Source of the DNA: an uncultured SAR86 cluster bacterium
GTDB lineage: Bacteria; Pseudomonadota; Gammaproteobacteria; Magnimaribacterales; Magnimaribacteraceae
Reading direction: 5' to 3'
Assembly (NCBI GenBank): GCA_938075195.1
Contig: CALJGK010000006.1
Location: forward strand, 1 to 46,381
DNA length: 46,381 nt
Positions 34,662 to 43,091 of the stretch are shown here, piece after piece. Both the position numbers and the translations under genes were made by a program. Numbering within the stretch: the first letter of the stretch is position 1; every line of letters starts with the position of its first letter. A model generated the notes under the pieces. The model did no database searches and was not told the origin of the DNA. It worked only from the letters and a program-made list of their open reading frames with translations.

Positions 34662-35375
34662 TTATTTTAACTCCTCTTTTTTAGCATGAACCATATAATT
34701 CACTTGTATGTCCTTTCCGAGCCAATATTTATCTGTAATGGGATTATAGCTAAGTCCAATTGTTTCCTTGGAAGTCAAATTAGAATTCCTTATCCAACCA
34801 GCTAGCTCAGAAGGTTTAATGAACTTCTCGTAATCATGAGTGCCTTTAGGAAGTAAATTTAAGATATATTCTGCTCCAATCACTGCAAAGAGATAAGATC
34901 TTGGGTTTCTGTTGATTGTTGAAAAAAATATATCACCATTATCTCTTAATATATCTGAGCAAGTTTCAATGATTACACCCGGCGATGGGACATGTTCTAG
35001 CATTTCAAGGCAAGTAATCACATCAAACATTTCGTTAGGATTGTTTTTTGTAAATTGTTCGATAGTAGTTTGAATATAATTAACATTACTATTCACAGTT
35101 TTAGAATGTGCTTTTGCTACACCAATGGTATTTTCTGATGCATCTATTCCCGTCACTTCTGCTCCTAGTTCACTTAGAGCCTCTGACAGGATTCCTCCTC
35201 CACAACCTACATCTAGAATTTTTTTACCTTTCAGTTCGGCTCTGTCTTTAATGAAACCAACTCGTAAAGGATTGATCTGATGAAGGGGCTTAAACTCCCC
35301 AGAGTCATCCCACCATTTAGAGGCAATTTCATCGAATTTATTAACTTCATCATGATCTAAATTTTCTATGTTCAT
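34662..35375 (-). CDS. ubiG: Ubiquinone biosynthesis O-methyltransferase
   Basis: UbiG carries out both O-methylations of ubiquinone synthesis with S-adenosylmethionine. The 237-residue protein begins D-E-V-N-K-F-D-E-I-A-S-K-W-W-D (9-23), a hallmark of UbiG, and has SAM motif I L-D-V-G-C-G-G-G (54-61) and C-L-E-M-L-E-H-V-P. It is the promoter-proximal gene of the ubiG-mupP-yciK operon and is divergent from pntAA across 55 bases, where I see no convincing promoter in either direction. Confidence 0.95.
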   Translation of the reverse strand: MNIENLDHDEVNKFDEIASKWWDDSGEFKPLHQINPLRVGFIKDRAELKGKKILDVGCGGGILSEALSELGAEVTGIDASENTIGVAKAHSKTVNSNVNYIQTTIEQFTKNNPNEMFDVITCLEMLEHVPSPGVIIETCSDILRDNGDIFFSTINRNPRSYLFAVIGAEYILNLLPKGTHDYEKFIKPSELAGWIRNSNLTSKETIGLSYNPITDKYWLGKDIQVNYMVHAKKEELK

Positions 35376-35430
35376 AGTGTATTTTTTTCTTTAAACTAGG
35401 TTCTTTTAAAATTTCCGATTTAAACTTATT

Positions 35431-36549
35431 ATGCAAATATTCTTTCCAAAAGAAGAAGCACACGAGATACGTGCAACCATTTTACCTGAAGTCGCTAAAA
35501 AATTTATTGATTTAGGAATTGATGTATCCATTGAAACAGGATTGGGAGAAAGCGTATTCATTTCAGACGAATTGTATGCTGCAGCCGGCGCAAAAATTTC
35601 TACAGACAGAAATGCATCCTTTAGTTCTGCGGACGTAGTTTGTAAATTAAATAAACCCAATAAAGATGAGATTCAATTTCTAAAAAAAGATTCTATTCAC
35701 ATAAGCTTTTTAGATCCTTTTAATGAAAAAGATCTTGTATCTGATTTAGCTTCTGCAGAAATAAGCTCAATTAGCATGGAGTTGGTACCTAGAATAACCA
35801 GAGCACAAAAAATGGATGCGTTAAGCTCACAAGCTAATTTGGCTGGATATTCAGCTGTTATAGAGTCTTCAAGAACACTATCAAAATCTTTTCCAATGAT
35901 GATGACAGCTGCAGGTACTATTTCTCCTGCGAGAGTTTTCGTAGTGGGTGTGGGTGTGGCGGGTTTACAGGCCATAGCTACTGCAAAAAGGCTCGGTGCC
36001 AGAGTCGAAGCTTTTGACACTAGACCTGTAGTAGAAGAACAAGTTAAGTCCTTGGGAGCAAAATTTGTAAAGATAGACATAGGCGATACCGAAGAAACTG
36101 ATCAGGGGTATGCAAAAGAATTAACATCAGAGCAAATAAAAATGCAGCAAGAAGGAATGAAAAAAGTATGCTCTCAATCGGATGTAATTATCACTACAGC
36201 TCAAGTTTTTGGAAGACCCGCACCGAGAATTATTACTCAAGACATGGTAGAAGCTATGCAACCTGGAAGTGTAATTGTTGACATGGCTGTTTCTACTGGC
36301 GGCAATGTAGAAGGCTCAAAAAATGACGAATATGTCTTTCATGAAGGTGTAACTATAATAGGTATGTCTAACTTACCTGGAGAGGTGGCAAAAGATGCTT
36401 CTCAAGTTTTTGGTTCCAATCTTTATAATATGATTGAAGAGTTTTGGGATAAAGAAAATAAAGTTATAAACTTCGATCTAGAAGATGAAATACTCAGCGG
36501 GTGTGTCATTACCCACAAAGGCAACATTGTTAACGAATCAGCAAAATAA
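35431..36549 (+). CDS. pntAA: Proton-translocating NAD(P) transhydrogenase, alpha subunit part 1 (NAD-binding)
   Basis: The 372-residue soluble domain (dI) binds NAD(H) and hands hydride to the NADP(H) domain. It resembles alanine dehydrogenase. An N-terminal lobe is followed by the nucleotide fold V-V-G-V-G-V-A-G-L-Q-A-I (about 171-182) and F-D-T-R-P-V-V-E-E-Q-V (about 195-205). The mobile P-G-E-V-A-K-D-A-S-Q region lies near 315. The start ATG has no ribosome site, and TAAACT lies 4 bases before it, so a short or absent leader is possible. It begins a three-gene unit of the Rhodospirillum type in which the alpha subunit is split. Confidence 0.94.
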   Translation: MQIFFPKEEAHEIRATILPEVAKKFIDLGIDVSIETGLGESVFISDELYAAAGAKISTDRNASFSSADVVCKLNKPNKDEIQFLKKDSIHISFLDPFNEKDLVSDLASAEISSISMELVPRITRAQKMDALSSQANLAGYSAVIESSRTLSKSFPMMMTAAGTISPARVFVVGVGVAGLQAIATAKRLGARVEAFDTRPVVEEQVKSLGAKFVKIDIGDTEETDQGYAKELTSEQIKMQQEGMKKVCSQSDVIITTAQVFGRPAPRIITQDMVEAMQPGSVIVDMAVSTGGNVEGSKNDEYVFHEGVTIIGMSNLPGEVAKDASQVFGSNLYNMIEEFWDKENKVINFDLEDEILSGCVITHKGNIVNESAK

Positions 36550-36554
36550 ATAAT

Positions 36555-36833
36555 ATGGAAAGTCAGATCATTCTCTTAATATTCATTCTAGTTCTATCTA
36601 TTTTTTTAGGCGTAGAACTTATTACTAAAGTACCCTCCACGCTGCATACTCCTCTAATGTCTGGTGCTAATGCAATATCTGGTATTACTCTAGTGGGAGC
36701 AATTTTGTCCTCTGGTTCATCCGAAATAGTGACTATCACTTTAGGAACAGCTGCCGTGTTTTTTGCCACTATAAATGTTGTTGGAGGTTATCTCGTTACA
36801 AACAGAATGCTTGGAATGTTTAAAAAGAAATAA
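36555..36833 (+). CDS. pntAB: Transhydrogenase alpha subunit part 2 (membrane)
   Basis: The 92-residue membrane protein supplies three helices to the proton channel (about 4-22, 34-54, 58-80). The central H-T-P-L-M-S-G-A-N-A-I-S-G-I segment (32-45) is the conserved PntA C-terminal signature. It is a separate gene, as in Rhodospirillum rubrum, instead of being fused to PntAA as in E. coli. Gaps of 5 and 2 bases to its neighbours show one operon. Confidence 0.95.
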   Translation: MESQIILLIFILVLSIFLGVELITKVPSTLHTPLMSGANAISGITLVGAILSSGSSEIVTITLGTAAVFFATINVVGGYLVTNRMLGMFKKK

Positions 36834-36835
36834 AT

Positions 36836-38221
36836 ATGGATATTACAATTTTAGTCAATCTTTCCTACATAGCAGCTTCTATTCTTTTTATTGCTGGTCT
36901 GAAGATGTTGGGATCTCCCGATACAGCCAGAAGAGGTAATGCCTTTTCATCCTCTGGCATGTTGTTAGCAGTCTTGATAACACTCTTGGATCAAAATATT
37001 GTTGATTATAGATATATAGCAGGGGCTTTAATTGCTGGAAGTATAGTTGGATATTTTGCTGCCACTAAAGTAAAAATGACTTCAATGCCAGAGATGGTTG
37101 CTATTTTTAATGGCTTTGGCGGTATCGCCAGCTTATTAGTGGGTTCGGCTGAATACGTATCTGGAACATTTGATAATCCTGCTTTCTTAGGGGCAATCTT
37201 TGTGACTGTTCTAATAGGTGGAATTACTTTCACGGGTAGCATAGTGGCTTATGGAAAGTTATCAGAAATTATTTCGGGCAGACCGTTCTTATATAAAGGC
37301 CAGCAGTTTGTAAATGGGCTCTTAGTTTTATCTATTCTTCTTGTTGGAGCGAATATGCTCTACATACAGGGTTTTATTTCTGCAGAACAAACCTTAATGC
37401 TTCTTTTGGCACTAGCTTTTTTATTGGGTATTTTATTTGTAATTCCAATTGGCGGCGCAGATATGCCTGTAGTGATTGCATTACTTAATAGTTTTTCAGG
37501 GCTGGCAGCCTGCGCAGCAGGTTTCGTAATCCTTAATAATGTTCTTATAGTTGCAGGTGCGCTTGTGGGTGCAAGTGGATTAATTCTTACAAATATTATG
37601 TGTAAGGCAATGAACAGATCACTAGCAAATGTTTTATTTAGCGGATTCGGTGCAGTCGCAGATGCATCGAGTGAATCTTCTCAAGAGCAAGGTGAAGTCA
37701 AGCCTATTACAGCACAAGATGCTTATTTAATTTTAGAAGCAGCTTCTTCCGTTCTGATAGTGCCAGGTTATGGAATGGCAGTTGCGCAAGCTCAACATGC
37801 TGTTAGGGAGCTAGGGGAGTTATTAGAGGCAAATGGAGCTGAAGTGAAGTATGCAATTCATCCAGTAGCTGGAAGAATGCCAGGGCATATGAATGTATTG
37901 CTTGCTGAGGCCAATGTGTCATATGACGTATTGGTTGAACCTGACGACGTAAACCCAATCATGGAAACAGTAGATGTCTGTATGGTTATCGGTGCAAATG
38001 ATGTAGTGAATCCTGATGCTAAAGATAATGAGAGTAGTCCTATTTATGGAATGCCTATCATTGAGGTAGATAATTCAAAAACAGTTTTCGTCCTTAAGCG
38101 CTCAATGGCTTCTGGTTTTGCAGGCATTCAGAATCCATTATTCTTTAAGCCTAACACAAGAATGTTGTTTGGAGATGCCAAAGAAACTGTATCAACTCTT
38201 GTCTCAGAATTTAAGGCGTAA
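36836..38221 (+). CDS. pntB: Transhydrogenase beta subunit
   Basis: The 461-residue protein combines a membrane part of about eight helices (residues 1-260) with the NADP(H)-binding domain III. The latter shows V-P-G-Y-G-M-A-V-A-Q-A-Q (about 310-321), the conserved H-P-V-A-G-R-M-P-G-H-M-N-V-L-L-A-E (343-359), and G-A-N-D-V-V-N-P. PntB with PntAA and PntAB couples proton entry to NADPH formation. A 158-base leader region follows before gyrA, so the unit probably ends here. Confidence 0.96.
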   Translation: MDITILVNLSYIAASILFIAGLKMLGSPDTARRGNAFSSSGMLLAVLITLLDQNIVDYRYIAGALIAGSIVGYFAATKVKMTSMPEMVAIFNGFGGIASLLVGSAEYVSGTFDNPAFLGAIFVTVLIGGITFTGSIVAYGKLSEIISGRPFLYKGQQFVNGLLVLSILLVGANMLYIQGFISAEQTLMLLLALAFLLGILFVIPIGGADMPVVIALLNSFSGLAACAAGFVILNNVLIVAGALVGASGLILTNIMCKAMNRSLANVLFSGFGAVADASSESSQEQGEVKPITAQDAYLILEAASSVLIVPGYGMAVAQAQHAVRELGELLEANGAEVKYAIHPVAGRMPGHMNVLLAEANVSYDVLVEPDDVNPIMETVDVCMVIGANDVVNPDAKDNESSPIYGMPIIEVDNSKTVFVLKRSMASGFAGIQNPLFFKPNTRMLFGDAKETVSTLVSEFKA

Positions 38222-38242
38222 AATACCATCTTTTAAGAGCTT

Positions 38243-38272
38243 TTTTCAGCGATTTTTAAGGTCAATTATGAT
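38243..38272 (+). promoter_or_regulatory. Candidate gyrA promoter
   Basis: TTTTCA (38243-38248, 4/6) and TATGAT (38267-38272, 5/6) are 18 bases apart in the 158-base gap before gyrA. The -10 region also overlaps a small dyad ATGAT-AAA-ATCAT (38268-38280). The predicted leader would be about 100 bases. Confidence 0.42.
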
Positions 38273-38327
38273 AAAATCATCATAAGTTGATACTGCTAAA
38301 ACCACATCAAAAAAAACATCTTTCATT

Positions 38328-38345
38328 CGAAGGAAACACCCTTCG
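38328..38345 (+). other. Leader hairpin before gyrA (possible weak terminator)
   Basis: CGAAGG (38328-38333), loop AAACAC, CCTTCG (38340-38345) form a 6-pair stem followed by TTTCGTTATT. It might end pntB transcripts or act in the gyrA leader. The stem is short and the T-tract broken, so neither role is firm. Confidence 0.4.
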
Positions 38346-38379
38346 TTTCGTTATTAAATTAATTACCTGGATATAAGTT

Positions 38380-40923
38380 ATGGGCGAGATCGCTGCAAGA
38401 GAAATAGTCCCTATTGATATAGAAAAAGAGCTAAGACAATCCTACTTAGATTACGCTATGAGCGTTATTGTGGGAAGGGCATTGCCTGATGCTAGGGACG
38501 GTTTGAAGCCAGTTCATCGCAGAGCGCTTTACGCTATGCATGTTTTAAATAATGATTATGGCAAGCCTCATAAAAAATCGGCAAGAGTGGTTGGAGATGT
38601 GATTGGTAAATACCATCCACATGGAGACACGGCTGCTTACGAAACTATAGTAAGGATGGCTCAATGGTGGTCACTGAGATACCCATTAGTTGATGGACAG
38701 GGTAATTTTGGTTCTATGGATGGAGATGGTCCGGCTGCACAAAGATATACAGAAGTTCGAATGGCTCGCATCACTCAAGAATTACTTGCTGATCTAGAAA
38801 AGGAGACTGTAGATTATATGGAAAATTATGATGGCACGGAGATGATGCCAGAAGTTTTCCCTACTAAAATACCGAATATGTTGGTCAATGGATCTGCAGG
38901 AATAGCTGTTGGCATGGCAACAAATATGGCACCTCATAATCTTAATGAAACTTTGTCTGCTTGCCTCGCTTTTATAGATAACCCTGAAATTACAGTTCCT
39001 GAATTAATGGAGTATTTACCGGGACCTGATTTTCCTACTGGAGCTATTATTAATGGCAAGGCTGGAATTTTGAGTGCTTATGAGACCGGCAGAGGCCGAG
39101 TAAAAATTAGAGCTAAAACTGAATTTGAAGATGAAGAAAAAGATAAGGCTAAGATAATAATAACTGAAATGCCTTATCAGGTAGTAAAAGCAAGATTGAT
39201 AGAGAAAATAGCTGAACTTTCAAGGGACAAGAAGCTTGAAGGAATTCGAGATATAAGGGATGAGTCGGATAAAGACGGAATAAGAGTTGTTATTGAGCTC
39301 AAATCAGGACAAATACCCGATGTAGTACTGAATAATCTTTATTCACAAACCCAAATGCAAACTGTATTTGGAATAAATAATGTCGCTCTAATCGATAACG
39401 AACCTAAACTATTAAATCTTAAGACTCTTCTGTCTGTCTTTTTTAACCATAGAAAAGAAGTAGTTTCCAGAAGAACTTTCTTTGATCTTAGAAAAGCAAA
39501 AGATAGAGGTCATATTTTAGAAGGCCTGACAATAGCCCTTGCTAATATTGATGAGATGATTGAATTGATCAAGAAATCTAAAGAAGGATCTGAGGCTAGA
39601 AAAAAACTATTATCGAAAAAATGGAAGCCTGGAAAGATAATCGCCATGCTTGAAAAAGCTGGACCAGATGCTTGTAAAATTGATGTAACAGATAAAACTG
39701 TAGGCTTAATTGGAAAAACTTATCAACTTTCAGAACAACAGGCCCAAGCAATCCTAGACATGAGGCTTCAAAGATTAACTGGTTTAGAGCAAGATAAATT
39801 GATTAAAGAGTATGAAGAAATCATTGATCATATTTCTTACTTATTGGATATTCTGGGAGATTCAGAAAGGTTAGTTGAAGTCGTAAAAGAGGAGCTTCTA
39901 GAAGTTCAAGAAAAGTATAAAGACGAGAGAAGAACTCAAATACAAGAATCTGCAGCAGATCTAACTGAAGCAGATTTGATCACTCCGGAAGATAGAGTAG
40001 TGACCATATCTCATGAAGGTTATGCAAAAACTCAACCTCTTGAAGAATATAGAGCACAAAGAAGAGGGGGGACTGGAAAAACAGCTGCATCAGTAAAAGA
40101 TGAAGACTTTGTTGAACAGTTACTGGTAGCGAATACTCATACAACACTTCTGTGTTTTTCTAATCTAGGTCAAGTTTATTGGTTGAAAGTATATGAAATA
40201 CCCTCAGCAGGAAGATCTGCTAAAGGACGACCGTTAGTAAATCTTATACAACTGAGCGAAGGCGAAAGAATTACAAGCATGGTGCCAGTAGATGAATATG
40301 ACAATAATCATTTTATTCTGATGGCTACAAAGTCTGGCACAGTCAAAAAGACAGTTTTAACTGAGTTTCAAAATCAAAGAAAAGGCGGTAAACGTGCAAT
40401 TACTTTAGAAGAGGGAGACGAGTTGGTGGGCACTACTGTAACGGATGGCAATAAATTTGTAATGTTAGTTACTAATGCAGGAAAGGCAGCTCATTTCTCT
40501 GAAACAGAAGTAAGGTCAATGGGCAGAACGGCAAAAGGCGTTAGAGGTATTAAGCTAGATAAAGAACAGCATGTAATAGCGCTAATTATTCCTGAAGAAG
40601 AAGCAAGTATTTTTACTGTAAGTGAAAATGGGTTTGGTAAGCGCTCTAATTCTGTAGACTTTAGAAAAACAAGACGAGGCGCTAAGGGAGTTATAGCCAT
40701 GCAGATTTCTGAAAGAAATGGTCAACTTATAGGAGCAGCTCAGGTAACCGATGAGGATGAGTTGATGTTAATTTCCGATAAAGGCATGCTAGTTAGAACT
40801 AAAGTATCTGAAGTAAATGTTATTGGAAGAAACACTCAGGGTGTCACAGTGATAAGACTAAAAGGTTCTGAGAAGTTAATAAGCATTGCACCTATTAGTG
40901 AAGAGTTCATAGGAGATGAATAA
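38380..40923 (+). CDS. gyrA: DNA gyrase subunit A
   Basis: The 847-residue subunit cuts and rejoins DNA during supercoiling. The winged-helix start L-P-D-A-R-D-G-L-K-P-V-H-R-R is followed by the quinolone region H-P-H-G-D-T-A-A-Y-E, with Thr84 and Glu88 where E. coli has Ser83 and Asp87. Tyr123 in Q-R-Y-T-E-V-R is the catalytic tyrosine. The GyrA-box Q-R-R-G-G-T-G-K opens the C-terminal beta-pinwheel, which confirms gyrase and not ParC. The length is slightly short of E. coli's 875. It overlaps serC by one base and heads the aromatic amino acid operon, as in Pseudomonas. Confidence 0.97.
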   Translation: MGEIAAREIVPIDIEKELRQSYLDYAMSVIVGRALPDARDGLKPVHRRALYAMHVLNNDYGKPHKKSARVVGDVIGKYHPHGDTAAYETIVRMAQWWSLRYPLVDGQGNFGSMDGDGPAAQRYTEVRMARITQELLADLEKETVDYMENYDGTEMMPEVFPTKIPNMLVNGSAGIAVGMATNMAPHNLNETLSACLAFIDNPEITVPELMEYLPGPDFPTGAIINGKAGILSAYETGRGRVKIRAKTEFEDEEKDKAKIIITEMPYQVVKARLIEKIAELSRDKKLEGIRDIRDESDKDGIRVVIELKSGQIPDVVLNNLYSQTQMQTVFGINNVALIDNEPKLLNLKTLLSVFFNHRKEVVSRRTFFDLRKAKDRGHILEGLTIALANIDEMIELIKKSKEGSEARKKLLSKKWKPGKIIAMLEKAGPDACKIDVTDKTVGLIGKTYQLSEQQAQAILDMRLQRLTGLEQDKLIKEYEEIIDHISYLLDILGDSERLVEVVKEELLEVQEKYKDERRTQIQESAADLTEADLITPEDRVVTISHEGYAKTQPLEEYRAQRRGGTGKTAASVKDEDFVEQLLVANTHTTLLCFSNLGQVYWLKVYEIPSAGRSAKGRPLVNLIQLSEGERITSMVPVDEYDNNHFILMATKSGTVKKTVLTEFQNQRKGGKRAITLEEGDELVGTTVTDGNKFVMLVTNAGKAAHFSETEVRSMGRTAKGVRGIKLDKEQHVIALIIPEEEASIFTVSENGFGKRSNSVDFRKTRRGAKGVIAMQISERNGQLIGAAQVTDEDELMLISDKGMLVRTKVSEVNVIGRNTQGVTVIRLKGSEKLISIAPISEEFIGDE

Positions 40924-42002
40924 TGCCCAGAAAATTTAATTTTGGTGCAGGTCCGGCAACGATGCCTGAAAGTGTATTACTTGAAGTTCAAGAAGAATTA
41001 TTAGATTGGAACGGGTTAGGTTTGTCCGTTATGGAAATTAGCCATAGAAGTCCTGAATTTATCGAAATTGCGAAACAGGCCGAAACTGATTTCAGAGACC
41101 TATTATCTATAAAAGATGATTACGCTGTCCTCTTTATGCATGGAGGGGCAACTATGCAAAACGCTGCAGTTCCTCTTAATTTAGCCTCCAAAGATGGGAT
41201 AGCTGATTATGTGAATAGTGGACATTGGGCCAAACGTTCAATGAAAGAAGCTGAAAGATATACAAATGTAAATGTTGCAGCATCTTCAGAAGACAATAAT
41301 TTTAATTACTTCCCAGAGCAGAATTCTTGGACAGTATCTGAAGATTCCTCTTACATTCATTACACGCCTAATGAAACAATTGGCGGATTATGTCTGCGAT
41401 CTATCGAATATTCAAATGTTCCGATAGTTGCTGATTATTCTTCAGGAATATTATCTGAGCCTATAGACATCGATAAATTTTCCTTAATATATGGAGGTGC
41501 TCAAAAAAATATAGGACCTTCCGGACTCGGTTTTGTCATAGTTAAAAAAGATTTATTAGGAAATGCTCAATCAATTACACCAAATTTATTAAATTACACT
41601 TTGATTCATGAAGGTGAATCCATGTCCAATACTCCTCCTACATTTGCTTGGTATGTTGCGGGTAAAGTCTTTAAATGGCTTAAGTCTCTGGGTGGAGTTG
41701 AAGAGATCGGAAAAATAAATAACAGAAAGGCCAAGAAGCTATATCAATTTATTGATGATTCTAATTTTTATGAAAACAATATAAACAAAGAAAATAGATC
41801 TATCATGAATGTACCCTTTCTATTAGGTAATGATGATTTGGATACCAAATTCTTGAGCGAGTCTAAAAATGCTGGCTTACTAGCTTTAAAAGGTCACAGG
41901 TCTGTTGGAGGAATGAGAGCTAGTATTTATAATGGTCTTCCTGAAGAAGCCGTAGAAGCCCTGATAGAATTCATGGACGATTTTGAAAAGAAAAATTCAT
42001 AG
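40923..42002 (+). CDS. serC: Phosphoserine aminotransferase
   Basis: SerC makes 3-phosphoserine for serine synthesis and also serves pyridoxal phosphate synthesis. The 359-residue PLP enzyme begins F-N-F-G-A-G-P-A-T-M-P (5-15) and has the M-H-G-G-A-T-M-Q substrate loop (72-79). The PLP lysine is Lys195 in G-G-A-Q-K-N-I-G-P, and G-L-K/R-type C-terminal signatures follow (K-G-H-R-S-V-G-G-M-R-A-S). The start codon overlaps the gyrA stop (TAATG), so translation is coupled. Confidence 0.97.
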   Translation: MPRKFNFGAGPATMPESVLLEVQEELLDWNGLGLSVMEISHRSPEFIEIAKQAETDFRDLLSIKDDYAVLFMHGGATMQNAAVPLNLASKDGIADYVNSGHWAKRSMKEAERYTNVNVAASSEDNNFNYFPEQNSWTVSEDSSYIHYTPNETIGGLCLRSIEYSNVPIVADYSSGILSEPIDIDKFSLIYGGAQKNIGPSGLGFVIVKKDLLGNAQSITPNLLNYTLIHEGESMSNTPPTFAWYVAGKVFKWLKSLGGVEEIGKINNRKAKKLYQFIDDSNFYENNINKENRSIMNVPFLLGNDDLDTKFLSESKNAGLLALKGHRSVGGMRASIYNGLPEEAVEALIEFMDDFEKKNS

Positions 42003-42011
42003 TTAAAAGAA

Positions 42012-43088
42012 ATGTCCAAAAGTGATGAGTTATCTAAAATAAGAGAAGAAATTGATTCTATAGACGATCAGATACTCTCTCTAGTCAATGATCGTGCGAA
42101 GTTAGCAATTCAAGCAGGAACCGCCAAGACAGATAAAAATAAATATAAACCTGCAAGGGAGTCATCTATCTTGAGTCGTCTTTCAGACTCGAATCTTGGT
42201 CCTCTTAAGGGGGAGCAAATCAGAAATATTTTTAATGAAATCATATCGAGCTGCAGATCAACAGAATCGACTTTCTCTATATCTTTTTTGGGGCCTGAAG
42301 GAACTTTTTCTGAATCTGCACTAGAGGGCCAGTTTGGTCAATCAGTAGAAAAAAAATCTGAAGCAACTATAAGATCAGTTTTTGAATCTGTGTCCAATCA
42401 ATCTTCTGATTTTGGAATTGTTCCTATAGAAAACTCTACAGAGGGGTCTGTAAATCTAACTTTAGATTGTTTAAGCGAATTTGATTTAAGCATTTGCGGC
42501 GAAATAGAAATGGAAATTCATCACAATCTTCTTGGTCGTAACAAGGCCTTACCTAAAGAAGGTTTTGAAATACATGCACACGAACAAACTTTGGCTCAGT
42601 GCCGACATTGGCTTGAATCTCATTGTCCTGGAGTTAAATTAGTAAGCGTAAGCAGTAATGCGCAAGCTGCCCTTAACGTTACGGATGATAATAATATTGT
42701 TGCCATAGCTGGAGATTTAGCTGCTAAGAAGTATGGTCTTGATATTCTTAGTAAAAATATTGAGGACTACTCAAGTAATACAACAAGATTCTTAACTATA
42801 GGGAATATTGACTCAAGTCCAACTCTTGCAGACAAGACATCAATAATGGCTACAACAAAGAATGAGGAAGGAGCTCTCTACTCATTATTAGAGCCTTTTA
42901 GTAAATTAAATATCAATTTATCTCATTTGACTTATAGGCCATCGAAAATTAACAAGTGGCAGTATTCATTTTTTATTGATTTTGATGGCCACAAAGAAGA
43001 AGACTTAATTAAGCAATTACTTATGGACCTTTCTAGCAAGGAGATTGAAGTTAAAGTGCTTGGTTCTTACCCCAAATCTATAGGATAA
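42012..43088 (+). CDS. pheA: Bifunctional chorismate mutase / prephenate dehydratase
   Basis: The 358-residue P-protein converts chorismate to phenylpyruvate. Residues about 1-85 are an AroQ chorismate mutase (Arg11, Arg28 and Lys39 align with active-site residues). Residues about 89-270 are the dehydratase (F-L-G-P-E-G-T-F-S, V-P-I-E-N-S-T-E-G-S-V, T-T-R-F at 257-260). Residues about 275-358 are an ACT domain. The usual phenylalanine-sensing motifs G-A-L-V and E-S-R-P appear here as G-A-L-Y (287-290) and T-Y-R-P (307-310), exactly 20 residues apart as in E. coli. Feedback inhibition may differ. It follows serC after 9 bases and precedes hisC by 3. Confidence 0.96.
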   Translation: MSKSDELSKIREEIDSIDDQILSLVNDRAKLAIQAGTAKTDKNKYKPARESSILSRLSDSNLGPLKGEQIRNIFNEIISSCRSTESTFSISFLGPEGTFSESALEGQFGQSVEKKSEATIRSVFESVSNQSSDFGIVPIENSTEGSVNLTLDCLSEFDLSICGEIEMEIHHNLLGRNKALPKEGFEIHAHEQTLAQCRHWLESHCPGVKLVSVSSNAQAALNVTDDNNIVAIAGDLAAKKYGLDILSKNIEDYSSNTTRFLTIGNIDSSPTLADKTSIMATTKNEEGALYSLLEPFSKLNINLSHLTYRPSKINKWQYSFFIDFDGHKEEDLIKQLLMDLSSKEIEVKVLGSYPKSIG

Positions 43089-43091
43089 CTA

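Noticed and set aside
38619-38640. GyrA Thr84 and Glu88 at quinolone-resistance positions
   Set aside because: Thr and Glu at these sites occur naturally in susceptible bacteria; this is not evidence of acquired resistance.
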